Assembly: GCA_011048995.1 (NCBI GenBank)
Contig: DSCS01000053.1
Coordinates: 1-40,350, forward strand
Length of the DNA: 40,350 nucleotides
Reading direction: 5' to 3'
Source: Bacillota bacterium
GTDB lineage: Bacteria > Macinerneyibacteriota > Macinerneyibacteria > Macinerneyibacteriales > DSCS01
A program made the translations under genes and the position numbers. Shown piece by piece: positions 8,609-16,223 of the stretch (within the stretch, counting starts at the first letter, position 1; every line of letters begins with the position of its first letter). The notes below the pieces were generated by a model. That model searched no databases and was not told the DNA's origin. It saw nothing but the letters and a program-made list of their open reading frames with translations.

Positions 8609-9367
8609 ATGAAACGTTTCCCTCTCTGTTTTACCGTCCTTGTTCTTCTGCATGTGTCACTCTGGGGCCTCTCCAAAGAGGATGTCATTATCCCCATCTC
8701 AGACGGCCGCTCCATCCAGGCAACTGTCTACAAGCCGGAAGTCATTTCAAGCCCATGTCCGGTGGTGATCATCGCCCCCGGCAGCGGATATCACCGCGGG
8801 CTTCCCTTATTGGCTGGATTTGCGCAACGCTGCGCCGAGAAGGACATGATCGCCGTGACTTTCGACTGGCACTACTATTCTCAAAAGGAAAAGATCTCTG
8901 AAGGCCGGGTGCGGGAAAAAGAGGATCTCGCTGCGGCAATGGCTTATGTCCGTTCTCTGAAAGAAGCCGACAAGGAAAGTCTCGTCCTCGTGGGCAAATC
9001 CTTCGGCTCTGTCATCGCCTGGGACCATTTCCGCCGGGATACAGCATTGAGAGCGCTTATTCTCCTCACTCCCGTGATCCCCGATGAGGAGTATGAAGCC
9101 AAGCTCTACCCCGGTCTTTGAGAGGAAAACCGGCCTGTAGTCATGGGGCTGGGAGCGTCAGACAACGACAACGGGCCTCTGGAACAGATCTACAGGACCC
9201 TAAGCAGGTGTGAAAAGAAGATCCCTGTATTTATCCTTCCCGGTGACCACGGCATGAATGTGGGTTCCCGGGATGAACCCCTGTTCGAAATGATCAATGC
9301 GCGCAACATCCGCCTGACCATCGAAATCACATCACATTGGATCACTGTTCTTTTGGGGAAATATTAA
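8609..9367 (+). pseudogene. Alpha/beta hydrolase interrupted by an in-frame TGA
   Basis: One reading frame of 252 codons with TGA at codon 171 (9119-9121). A signal peptide (about 1-20) leads into an alpha/beta hydrolase fold: oxyanion region IIAPGSGYHRG (54-64) and nucleophile elbow G129-K-S131-F-G-S. After the TGA the same frame continues with EENRPVVMGLGASDND (candidate acid D185) and ILPGDHGMN (candidate catalytic H214). A product ending at the TGA would lack acid and histidine, so it would be inactive. AAGGAGG lies six nt before the ATG at 8609. The gene looks GC-richer than its neighbours and is the only plus-strand gene in this part. Probably a recent nonsense mutation (for example TGG to TGA); read-through cannot be excluded. 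Confidence 0.75.
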
Positions 9368-9410
9368 TCGAAGACTTTCTTGGTTGGACGTTGATTCATC
9401 TGTAAAACAA

Positions 9411-9444
9411 ATGCTCTCTCTCTTTCAAAAAAGAGAGAGAGCAT
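9411..9444 (-). terminator. Perfect 15-bp hairpin terminator
   Basis: ATGCTCTCTCTCTTT (9411-9425), loop CAAA, and the exact complement (9430-9444). On the minus strand it begins 4 nt after the flavoprotein stop codon and is followed by TTGTTTT. It could also stop the converging hydrolase transcript. Confidence 0.8.
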
Positions 9445-9448
9445 TTCA

Positions 9449-10813
9449 TCAACAGGAGCAAAGGCCCATTTTCTTTTTGGCTGCATCTTCTGCAGCTTTA
9501 AGAAGCGGATAAGCAGCCGGTGAGGCCGTCAATAACGGATGTGTTCCGATTTGGGAAACAAGAACAGCATTGATGTCCATTCTGTTTTGAATAATAAATC
9601 CCAAAGCATTGGTTAATTCTCCTATGGAAAGGCCTCCGGTTATTTCTCCGCCGAGAATGATCCCCGCTTCCTTGCCGACGATAAGCTTGACCGTTTGCTT
9701 TTTCATCCCGGGTAATTTTCCCGGATGTTTGTCGGGGCCTTCAAATTCTCCGGTGATAATATCAAAACCCTCTTCCAGGGCCCGTGACTCTGTCAACCCG
9801 GCTACACCGAAGGCATCCTCACCAAGGGCTGTAGCAAAAATGGAAATAGTCCCGCTGAACGTCTTGACCAAAGATAACTTAAAAAGGTTCATTCCCGCGA
9901 TACGGGCTTCGGCACAGGCAGTAGAAGCTAACATGGTCCCTATGCTCTTACGGGTCACAAAATCCTTCTTTTCAGCGCAGTCACCTACGGCAAAAATATT
10001 TTCATCTTCTGTGCGCAGATATTCATCTACTTTAACAGCACCGAATTCATTAAGAGGCAATCCGGCATCCGAAGCCAATCCCGTGTTAGGCCTGTATCCC
10101 ATGGCCAAGACAACGGCATCTGCCTTGATGCTTTCTCCGTTATCAAGAAGAACCTCTTCCACTTTACCTGTTCCTTTTATCTCTTTTACTCCGGCACCGG
10201 TCATTACTTTAACGCCGGTATTTTTTAAGATCTCTTCAGCTTTAGAAGCTGTCTTTTCGTCAAATGCTTTCCCTAAAATATGAGGCAGCTTTTCCACCAG
10301 AGTCACGTCAAGGCCGCTTTTATTGAGCTCATCTGATAGTTCGACGCCGATAAAACCTGCTCCGATCGTAACAACAGAACGGCAATTCTTTAAAGTCTCC
10401 TGCATCTTGTCCAAGTAAGCCTTATCCTTGGGAACGGTGAAAACATTCTTTAAATCAGCCCCCTTAAGCCAGGAGGGTATAAACGGAACCGATCCCGTCG
10501 CCAAAACAAGACGCTCATATGTTATGGTTTCTCCGCTTTCCAATCGGCATTCTTTTTTTCCCCGGTCGATGGAGACAGCTTTATCTTCAAGAAGTGAAAT
10601 GCCGAGTTTTTCAAACTGCCCTTCCACGGGGATCACATTATTATCTGTTTTCTCAACAGTGGAAAAGGCATAGGGAATCCCGCAAGGAACTAAGGTCTTT
10701 CCCTTCATGCGCAATACAGTCACGCTTTTTTGAGGATAGGATGTTTTTGCTGTAGCGGCGGCAACTAATCCCGCTGCAGAGCTTCCAATAATAAGAACAT
10801 CTGTCTTTTGCAT
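9449..10813 (-). CDS. FAD/NAD(P)-dependent pyridine nucleotide-disulfide oxidoreductase (CoA-disulfide reductase/NADH oxidase type)
   Basis: Flavoprotein of 454 aa. FAD-binding GSSAAG is at 10-15, the single redox cysteine C44 lies in LVPCGIPY (the position used by CoA-disulfide reductases and NADH oxidases/peroxidases), ATGS is at 105-108, the NAD-binding GAGFIG at 151-156, and the second FAD motif IFAVGDCAE at 273-281. A dimerisation domain completes the C-terminus, which ends CSC. Cytoplasmic; likely roles are thiol-disulfide control or NADH-dependent removal of oxygen or peroxide, which suits an anaerobe, but the exact substrate cannot be read from sequence. The ATG at 10813 has AAGGAG seven nt upstream; a GTG at 10819 is too close to that site. 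Monocistronic, with its own promoter and terminator. Confidence 0.88.
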   Translation of the reverse strand: MQKTDVLIIGSSAAGLVAAATAKTSYPQKSVTVLRMKGKTLVPCGIPYAFSTVEKTDNNVIPVEGQFEKLGISLLEDKAVSIDRGKKECRLESGETITYERLVLATGSVPFIPSWLKGADLKNVFTVPKDKAYLDKMQETLKNCRSVVTIGAGFIGVELSDELNKSGLDVTLVEKLPHILGKAFDEKTASKAEEILKNTGVKVMTGAGVKEIKGTGKVEEVLLDNGESIKADAVVLAMGYRPNTGLASDAGLPLNEFGAVKVDEYLRTEDENIFAVGDCAEKKDFVTRKSIGTMLASTACAEARIAGMNLFKLSLVKTFSGTISIFATALGEDAFGVAGLTESRALEEGFDIITGEFEGPDKHPGKLPGMKKQTVKLIVGKEAGIILGGEITGGLSIGELTNALGFIIQNRMDINAVLVSQIGTHPLLTASPAAYPLLKAAEDAAKKKMGLCSC

Positions 10814-10856
10814 AGGCACGCTCCTTTGTTAGCTTTAGCTATCATTTTATGTGCAT

Positions 10857-10884
10857 ATTATAACATATCATATGGCCGTGACAA
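10857..10884 (-). promoter_or_regulatory. Sigma70-type promoter of the flavoprotein gene
   Basis: Minus-strand TTGTCA (10879-10884) and a consensus TATAAT (10857-10862) with a 16-nt spacer; +1 near 10850. The leader holds a small palindrome TAGCT-TT-AGCTA (10830-10841) just before the ribosome binding site, which could be a regulatory site. Confidence 0.65.
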
Positions 10885-10892
10885 TTATTTTT

Positions 10893-11426
10893 TCACCTTT
10901 TTTGATAAATCTCTCCATCCCGGATGCTATAGTCCTTCTTTTTGAGATAAGCCCCTAAAAGAATAGAGGAAAGAAGGATCAGAGGCAAAGAAACGGAAAA
11001 ACGGATGGCGGTAAACTTCAGGCCCATAAAGGAGGCTTCAAAGACAGCCATAGGCACCCGAAATACTGCGGCGGCGCTGATGTAGGTAAAAATCACACTG
11101 AGTTTGGCCCCTTTTTTATAGAGGCTATGGGCAACGGGAAAGGCCACATAAAGCCCTCCCACCGTTGTCCCGGCTAAAAGAAGAGCCCAGATATAACCCA
11201 TGGAGAGAGACCCTTCTCCCAAATGCTTCTCAACAGTCTCTTTTTTCACCCACACTTCAAAAAGCCCGATAAGAATAAAAGCACAGAGGAGGATTTTTAT
11301 CATATCTAAAGTAAAAAGCCAAATTTTTCTTCCCATTTCTTCCCCCGGAGCAAAATTCATCAGGTAGGAAAGCCCCAAAAAAAGGATGAACCCTGCAGCG
11401 GCGATAATCCGGATTTTCTTTTTCAT
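10893..11426 (-). CDS. Permease (UPF0718/DUF318-like), C-terminal half protein
   Basis: Membrane protein of 177 aa with about four or five hydrophobic helices, resembling the C-terminal half of COG0701 predicted permeases (motifs LLAGTTVGGLYVAFPVAHSL and SAAAVFRVPMAVFEA). In many species both halves are one chain of about 300-350 aa; here the partner is the gene just upstream. The start ATG at 11426 overlaps the upstream TGA as ATGA, with GGGGAG upstream, so the pair is translationally coupled and likely equimolar. A longer open frame to 11702 exists but only overlaps the partner gene. Members have been linked to export of metalloids or other ions; the substrate here is unknown. Confidence 0.75.
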   Translation of the reverse strand: MKKKIRIIAAAGFILFLGLSYLMNFAPGEEMGRKIWLFTLDMIKILLCAFILIGLFEVWVKKETVEKHLGEGSLSMGYIWALLLAGTTVGGLYVAFPVAHSLYKKGAKLSVIFTYISAAAVFRVPMAVFEASFMGLKFTAIRFSVSLPLILLSSILLGAYLKKKDYSIRDGEIYQKR

Positions 11427-11908
11427 TGTCCCAGCTCCCCGAAAAAGAAGCCTGTGGCTAACGTGACAATAAGAGCCGTAAGAAAGCTGAAAGCATTTCT
11501 GATCAGCGTCACTCTTGTCCCGAAATAAGCTTTCTCCACAGGGAAGGTAATGACCCCGACCATCATCAATGTCGTGGTAAAGGCCGAAAGGACCATATAA
11601 GAGATCCCCTGTTTCAAAAGAAGACCGCATAAAGGGAAAACGATAAAGCCGGGCATCAATGTCACAGAACCGATCAATGCAGCAGTGGCCACTGAGATCC
11701 AAACCTGTCCGTTGCCCAAAACACGGGCGATGACATGCTCCGGTAGAGCTGTCAGAACAGCTGCCATAAGGATCAGAACCATAACAAACCCCGGGGCGAT
11801 GTGGGCAAATTTCTTCCAGGCGATTTTTAAGGCTTGCCTTGTCTTCTGCTTATCTTTAAAAAATGAAAAAAGAAGGAGGAAAAGAGTCCCCGCGTAAAAA
11901 TAAATCAT
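11423..11908 (-). CDS. Permease (UPF0718/DUF318-like), N-terminal half protein
   Basis: Membrane protein of 161 aa with four or five hydrophobic helices. It resembles the N-terminal half of COG0701 permeases (FAHIAPGFVMVLILMAA, then IGSVTLMPGFIVFPLCG and FTTTLMMVGVITFPVEKAYFG). A cytoplasmic loop rich in Lys and Arg (19-34) follows the first helix. It overlaps the companion half by four bases (ATGA). GAGGAG lies upstream of the ATG. The transcript starts from a strong promoter whose first bases form a palindrome, so the pair is probably induced by its substrate or an effector. Substrate unknown. Confidence 0.75.
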   Translation of the reverse strand: MIYFYAGTLFLLLFSFFKDKQKTRQALKIAWKKFAHIAPGFVMVLILMAAVLTALPEHVIARVLGNGQVWISVATAALIGSVTLMPGFIVFPLCGLLLKQGISYMVLSAFTTTLMMVGVITFPVEKAYFGTRVTLIRNAFSFLTALIVTLATGFFFGELGQ

Positions 11909-11920
11909 CGCTGCTCCTCG

Positions 11921-11938
11921 GGTTAGTGCACGTTAACC
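11921..11938. promoter_or_regulatory. Palindromic candidate operator of the split permease
   Basis: GGTTA (11921-11925) and TAACC (11934-11938) flank GTGCACGT, giving a near-symmetric 18-bp site immediately after the expected +1 (11940). Its position suits a repressor; no regulator gene is adjacent. Confidence 0.5.
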
Positions 11939-11946
11939 TTTTCTCA

Positions 11947-11975
11947 AAGATACCCTCCCTCTTTTTCTTTGTCAA
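11947..11975 (-). promoter_or_regulatory. Sigma70-type promoter of the split permease
   Basis: Minus-strand consensus TTGACA (11970-11975) and TATCTT (11947-11952) with a 17-nt spacer. Confidence 0.65.
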
Positions 11976-11985
11976 GGTGCAAAAG

Positions 11986-12010
11986 AAGAGGGAAACGATG
12001 TTTCCCTCTT
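11986..12010 (-). terminator. Intrinsic terminator of the RND efflux operon
   Basis: AAGAGGGAAAC (11986-11996), loop GAT, GTTTCCCTCTT (12000-12010): a perfect 11-bp stem beginning at the stop codon of the last efflux gene, followed on the minus strand by CTTTTGC. Confidence 0.75.
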
Positions 12011-15000
12011 TAAAGTTTATGCTTTTCCAGCTTTGCCACCAACGCAGTGTAGATCACCGGAATAATAACCAGGGTCAATATTGTGGAAGTTGTCAGCCCT
12101 CCTATGATCGTCACAGCCAGGGGCCGAGTCAATTCGCTGCCTTCACCGATCCCGATAGCTAACGGGACAAGGCCGAGGATCGTCGTTAACGATGTCATTA
12201 AGATCGGGCGGAAACGTAATTTGCCCCCTGTTTTAACAGCTTCAAGCAAACCGTAACCTTCTTCTTTTCTCAGCCTGTTGATAATATCGATTTTTACAAT
12301 AGAGTCGTTGACCACGATACCCACAAGGACCACCATACCCATAAGGCTCATAATATTCAGCGAGGTGTTTGTCATCAGCAGAAGGAGCAAAACGCCTATA
12401 AACGCCAGGGGAACAGCCAGGATGATGACAAAAGGCTGGAAAAAAGATTCGAACTGAACACCCAGAATCATATAAACCAGAATAAGAGAAAGGATAAAGG
12501 CAAATCCCAAGCCTGAAAAAGATTCCCGCATGTTTTCGATTTTTCCTCCGAATTTGATTTTGATCTTTCCTGTATCAGATAGCTGATAGAAGCTGTCTCT
12601 CGCTTTTTGGATGGCTTCTTCCAAAGAAAGGCCCTTGATATTACACATTAAAGAGACTTTTCTCCGCTGGTCTTCGCGTTTCAACTCATTAGGCACTTTG
12701 ACAACCGTCATATCGACAATGTCGCGAATTTTATAATCGAAGCCGTCAACCGTAATGATCTTTTCCAAAAACACATCATAATTTGGAGGACGTTCTTCAT
12801 TCTTGACCCAGATATTGATCTCTTTATCCGTATCATAAATCGTTGTTGCCAAATCCCCTACTGTATATTTTTTTAATTGCTCGATGACAACATAGAGAGG
12901 AGTATTGATCGTGTCGATAAAATAGTCCTTAAACCGCATTTCAATGATCTCCCGCTCTAATTCCATGTCTTTGAGGACCAAGCGGAATCCATTGATCTTT
13001 TCGATTTCCGGTTTAAGCCGGTCGGCTACAGCATTCAGCTCTTCGATCTCCTCTCCCTCCAGAATAACTTCGATGTCATATTCTCCAAAATCAAAAAACT
13101 GATTGTAAATACTCCCTGCAGAATAGAATGATATGGAGCCTTCTAAAGCCCCCAGCCGGCTCAAAAGATACTGTTTAAACGGTTCCACCTGACGCTTCTT
13201 TTTCATGGCGAACATAAAATATCCGGTATTTAAACCCGAAATGCTGTTGCTGTATGTCTTCCCAAGGTTCACCACATAATAATCGATCTTGTCTTGTTCC
13301 TGTTGAATAACTGATTCTACAAAACTGACATACTTTTCATTGGCCGCCATAGTCGCCCCTGTAGAAAGCTTATACTCCATGAAGAATTTATTCTCTTTGA
13401 CATCAGGAACGAACTCCCGCCTCAGAAAAAAGGAAAGCCCTGTGGTCAAAAGCAAGACTCCTAACGTGAGAAGCAAAGCTTTTCTTTTTTGGGCCAATGC
13501 TTTGTCCAGAACTTTCTCATAAAATTCCATGGCTTTTTCCAAAAAGGAGTCGAAAAAGTCAAACAGATTTTTGCCTTTCCGGACGACAAATCCATTTAAG
13601 TTCCGAATCATCCTTGAATCTTGAGCGAAGACCATGGGCACTAATGTCAAAGCGGCCAGGAGTGAAGCAAAGAGAGAAACCGTTATCACAAAGGCCTGCT
13701 GTTTGAAGAGGACAGCGATGACGCCTTTGAGATACAGGACCGGCAAAAAAACAGCAATGGTCGTCAAGGTCCCTGCAAGGATCGCCATGGCGACTTGAGA
13801 TGCTCCTTTCACGGCGGCCTCTTTAGGCTGAAGCCCATACTTCAGGTAGCGGTCCATATTTTCTAAAACAACAATAGAATTATCCACCAGAAGGCCGATG
13901 CCTATAGCCAATCCCCCCAATGAAAGAATATTAACGCTGATCCCCGCTAAATAAAGGGCGATGAAAGTGGCAATTATGGAAAGCGGCATTGAAAGTCCGA
14001 TAATAAATGGAGATTTAAAGTCATGTAAAAAGATGAAGAGGACGAAAAAGGCCAGTATGCCCCCGATGAGAATAGAGATGATCACATTATTAATAGCATT
14101 TTGTATGGTTTCCGAATCATCATACAGAATCTGAAGTCTCAGCTTGGGGTCTTCTTTGCGAAGATCTTCAATGAGGCTCCGGATCTCAGAAGAGACCTTG
14201 ACAGTATTGGCTGTTGAAGATTTAACGATGAGAAGCCCTATGCCGCGTTTCCCGTTGAACCGGGAAAATTCATCTAAGTCGGCCGCTCCACGCCTGATCT
14301 CTGCCACATCTTTCAGCCGGACATCCCCTTTGACTTTCATATTTCCTATCTCTTCAACGGTATAACGGCTCTTTTCCAGAGAAAGAGAATAAGAAAAATT
14401 CTCGTCACCGATTTCTCCGGCAGCACTCACAAAATTGTTCCGGCTCAACACGGTGGCGATTTCATTAAAAGTGATCCCGTAAGAGATCATGTTGCGGTTC
14501 GAGATAAGGACAGTGATCTCTTCTTCATCAGCACCCACCACATCGCAAAGAGCAACCCCTTCCAGGCGTTCAAAACGCCGTTTCAAGCTGTCAGATGCGT
14601 AATTACTCAATGTGAGAAAATCATAATCCCCTTCTACCATGATCTGCATGATCGGAGACTGGGCGGGGTCAAAATAAAGAATATTGGGTTTTTCCGCATC
14701 TCCCAGCTGTCCCGAAAGATTATCCAGCTTCTCCCGGGCCTTGAGCATCGTGTACTCCATGTTGACGCCCCAATAGAATTCCACGGTGATCAGGGACTTG
14801 GATTCTGTCGAGATCGAAGTGATCTTTTTGACATTGGGAAGGGTCCCCAATTGCCTTTCTATCTTTTGAGTCACATTGGTATCGACCTCTTCGGGAGGCA
14901 TGTTGGTCGCCTTTGTCTCTACAGTGATCTTGGGAATATCGATAGAAGGCAAAAGTTCGATATTGAGCATCTTAAAAGAAATGAGGCCCAGAAGAAGGAC

Positions 15001-15060
15001 GGCCATAAAGATCATGGTCGTCGTTACCGGCCTGCGGACAGAAAACTGAGGTAAGCTCAT
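12010..15060 (-). CDS. RND-family efflux pump, inner-membrane subunit (second RND gene)
   Basis: Inner-membrane proton-driven exporter of 1016 aa, the usual length of the AcrB/HAE1 family. It shows the N-terminal signature FSVRRPVTTTMIFMA, the TM4 motif GLAIGIGLLVDNSIVVLEN with one acidic residue D393 for proton relay (AcrB has two), and the TM10-11 block MGMVVLVGIVVNDSIV. Two large periplasmic loops follow TM1 and TM7. It is the last gene of a four-gene operon: its ATG overlaps the adaptor stop as TAATG and has GGAGGAATA upstream. It presumably works with the adaptor and TolC protein beside it; whether it pairs with the other RND protein in a mixed trimer is not known. Confidence 0.93.
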   Translation of the reverse strand: MSLPQFSVRRPVTTTMIFMAVLLLGLISFKMLNIELLPSIDIPKITVETKATNMPPEEVDTNVTQKIERQLGTLPNVKKITSISTESKSLITVEFYWGVNMEYTMLKAREKLDNLSGQLGDAEKPNILYFDPAQSPIMQIMVEGDYDFLTLSNYASDSLKRRFERLEGVALCDVVGADEEEITVLISNRNMISYGITFNEIATVLSRNNFVSAAGEIGDENFSYSLSLEKSRYTVEEIGNMKVKGDVRLKDVAEIRRGAADLDEFSRFNGKRGIGLLIVKSSTANTVKVSSEIRSLIEDLRKEDPKLRLQILYDDSETIQNAINNVIISILIGGILAFFVLFIFLHDFKSPFIIGLSMPLSIIATFIALYLAGISVNILSLGGLAIGIGLLVDNSIVVLENMDRYLKYGLQPKEAAVKGASQVAMAILAGTLTTIAVFLPVLYLKGVIAVLFKQQAFVITVSLFASLLAALTLVPMVFAQDSRMIRNLNGFVVRKGKNLFDFFDSFLEKAMEFYEKVLDKALAQKRKALLLTLGVLLLTTGLSFFLRREFVPDVKENKFFMEYKLSTGATMAANEKYVSFVESVIQQEQDKIDYYVVNLGKTYSNSISGLNTGYFMFAMKKKRQVEPFKQYLLSRLGALEGSISFYSAGSIYNQFFDFGEYDIEVILEGEEIEELNAVADRLKPEIEKINGFRLVLKDMELEREIIEMRFKDYFIDTINTPLYVVIEQLKKYTVGDLATTIYDTDKEINIWVKNEERPPNYDVFLEKIITVDGFDYKIRDIVDMTVVKVPNELKREDQRRKVSLMCNIKGLSLEEAIQKARDSFYQLSDTGKIKIKFGGKIENMRESFSGLGFAFILSLILVYMILGVQFESFFQPFVIILAVPLAFIGVLLLLLMTNTSLNIMSLMGMVVLVGIVVNDSIVKIDIINRLRKEEGYGLLEAVKTGGKLRFRPILMTSLTTILGLVPLAIGIGEGSELTRPLAVTIIGGLTTSTILTLVIIPVIYTALVAKLEKHKL

Positions 15061-16223
15061 TATTCCTCCGTACCGTCTTCCCCGCCGTTAAGCACAGTCA
15101 CGGCGGCCTTATGGTTTAAGACATAATGTCCTTCCACAATAATGGTTTCTCCCGCTTTGAGTTTATCTTCAATGACAACAAACTCATAATTTTCAGGGCC
15201 CACATCCACATAAGTCCAGTAGCCCAGCCCTTCTTTAACGACAAAGACAAGCTTTTTTCCGTCCCTTTCCAAAACCGCTGCTTTAGGGACTAAAACCTTG
15301 TCTTTGATCAGATCCATTTGTAAAAGCACATCACAGAAAACTCCCGGATAAAGCTCTCTTTTTTCGTTAGAAAGTTCGACCACGGCATAGGTAGAATTAT
15401 CGTCATAGATCAGGGGATTGACGGAAAAGACACGCCCGGTATATTTTTCATCAGACACTACAGGAAAAATAACAGCATTCGCCCCTTCTTTGACATGATG
15501 AATATCTTTGACCAGTATTTTTGCTTTAATACGTAAACGGCTGATATCAGCAATGCTCAAAACGGGCTTCCCCGCCTGAAGGTATTCTCCCTGTTTAACA
15601 TCTATTTTGCCGATCACACCGGAAAAAGGCGCGCGTATCGAACATTTTTTGTAGTTTTCAAGGGCCTGCTTGAGAGCCAACTCCTGCTCGCCCAAGCGGT
15701 ATTTGATGCGCTCTCGGGTAATCGTCCCTTCCTGAAGCCCCAAGACGACCTCCTGCTGGATCTTGGCCACTTCTTTATCATCAGAGTAGAGGTCTGTCTG
15801 CTCCACGGCAAATCCCTCAAATCCTTCCATATCTTCAGAAATGGCCAGATATTGAATATAGGATTTTTTATAATCCAAGAGGGCTTTTTCATAGTTGATC
15901 TGATAGGTGGGATTATCAATCGTAAAAAGCAGCGTTCCCTGGCTTACCACCTGCCCTTCTTTCACCTTGATGTTGATATTCCCGGCGACTTCAGCGATAT
16001 AATCGTTGACACGAATTGCTTCCAGTTTCCCTGAAGACGAGACGTAAAGAGGAAGATCCCCCTGCCATGACTGAGTCACTTTGACAGGGACAGGAGCCGC
16101 CAAAGGCTTGCTGGTATCTTCTGCTTCAGCAGCTTTCCCTTTGAAAAAGAGAAACCAGGCTCCCAAAGCTGACAGAGCCAAAATTAAGACGATGATGAGT
16201 GTGACCAGAACCTTTTTTTTCAT
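15060..16223 (-). CDS. RND efflux periplasmic adaptor (membrane fusion protein)
   Basis: Adaptor of 387 aa linking RND pump and TolC. It has one N-terminal membrane anchor (about 5-27), two half lipoyl-like segments (about 70-105 and 195-230, the second with CSIRAPFSGVIGKIDVKQGEYL), an alpha-hairpin between them (108-190), a beta-barrel domain (about 235-315) and a membrane-proximal domain to the end. There is no lipobox, so it is anchored by its helix. It overlaps the TolC gene by 4 nt upstream and the RND gene by 1 nt downstream. GGAGGAATTGTT precedes the ATG. The substrate is unknown. Confidence 0.92.
   Translation of the reverse strand: MKKKVLVTLIIVLILALSALGAWFLFFKGKAAEAEDTSKPLAAPVPVKVTQSWQGDLPLYVSSSGKLEAIRVNDYIAEVAGNINIKVKEGQVVSQGTLLFTIDNPTYQINYEKALLDYKKSYIQYLAISEDMEGFEGFAVEQTDLYSDDKEVAKIQQEVVLGLQEGTITRERIKYRLGEQELALKQALENYKKCSIRAPFSGVIGKIDVKQGEYLQAGKPVLSIADISRLRIKAKILVKDIHHVKEGANAVIFPVVSDEKYTGRVFSVNPLIYDDNSTYAVVELSNEKRELYPGVFCDVLLQMDLIKDKVLVPKAAVLERDGKKLVFVVKEGLGYWTYVDVGPENYEFVVIEDKLKAGETIIVEGHYVLNHKAAVTVLNGGEDGTEE

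Noticed and set aside
9119-9160. Selenocysteine insertion at the hydrolase TGA, with the CCGGCC/GGCTGG stem as a SECIS element
   Set aside because: The codon is not at a known redox or catalytic position of the fold, the loop lacks a convincing GGU motif, and no sel genes are in view. A nonsense mutation is simpler.
8609-9367. TGA read as Trp throughout the genome (alternative code)
   Set aside because: purM, the PrsW-like gene, the N-terminal permease half and others end with TGA at the expected family length, and Trp is coded by TGG.
10893-11702. A 269-aa protein starting at 11702
   Set aside because: The first 92 codons only overlap the partner permease gene in another frame and look non-membrane; the ATG at 11426 has the proper overlap and ribosome binding site.
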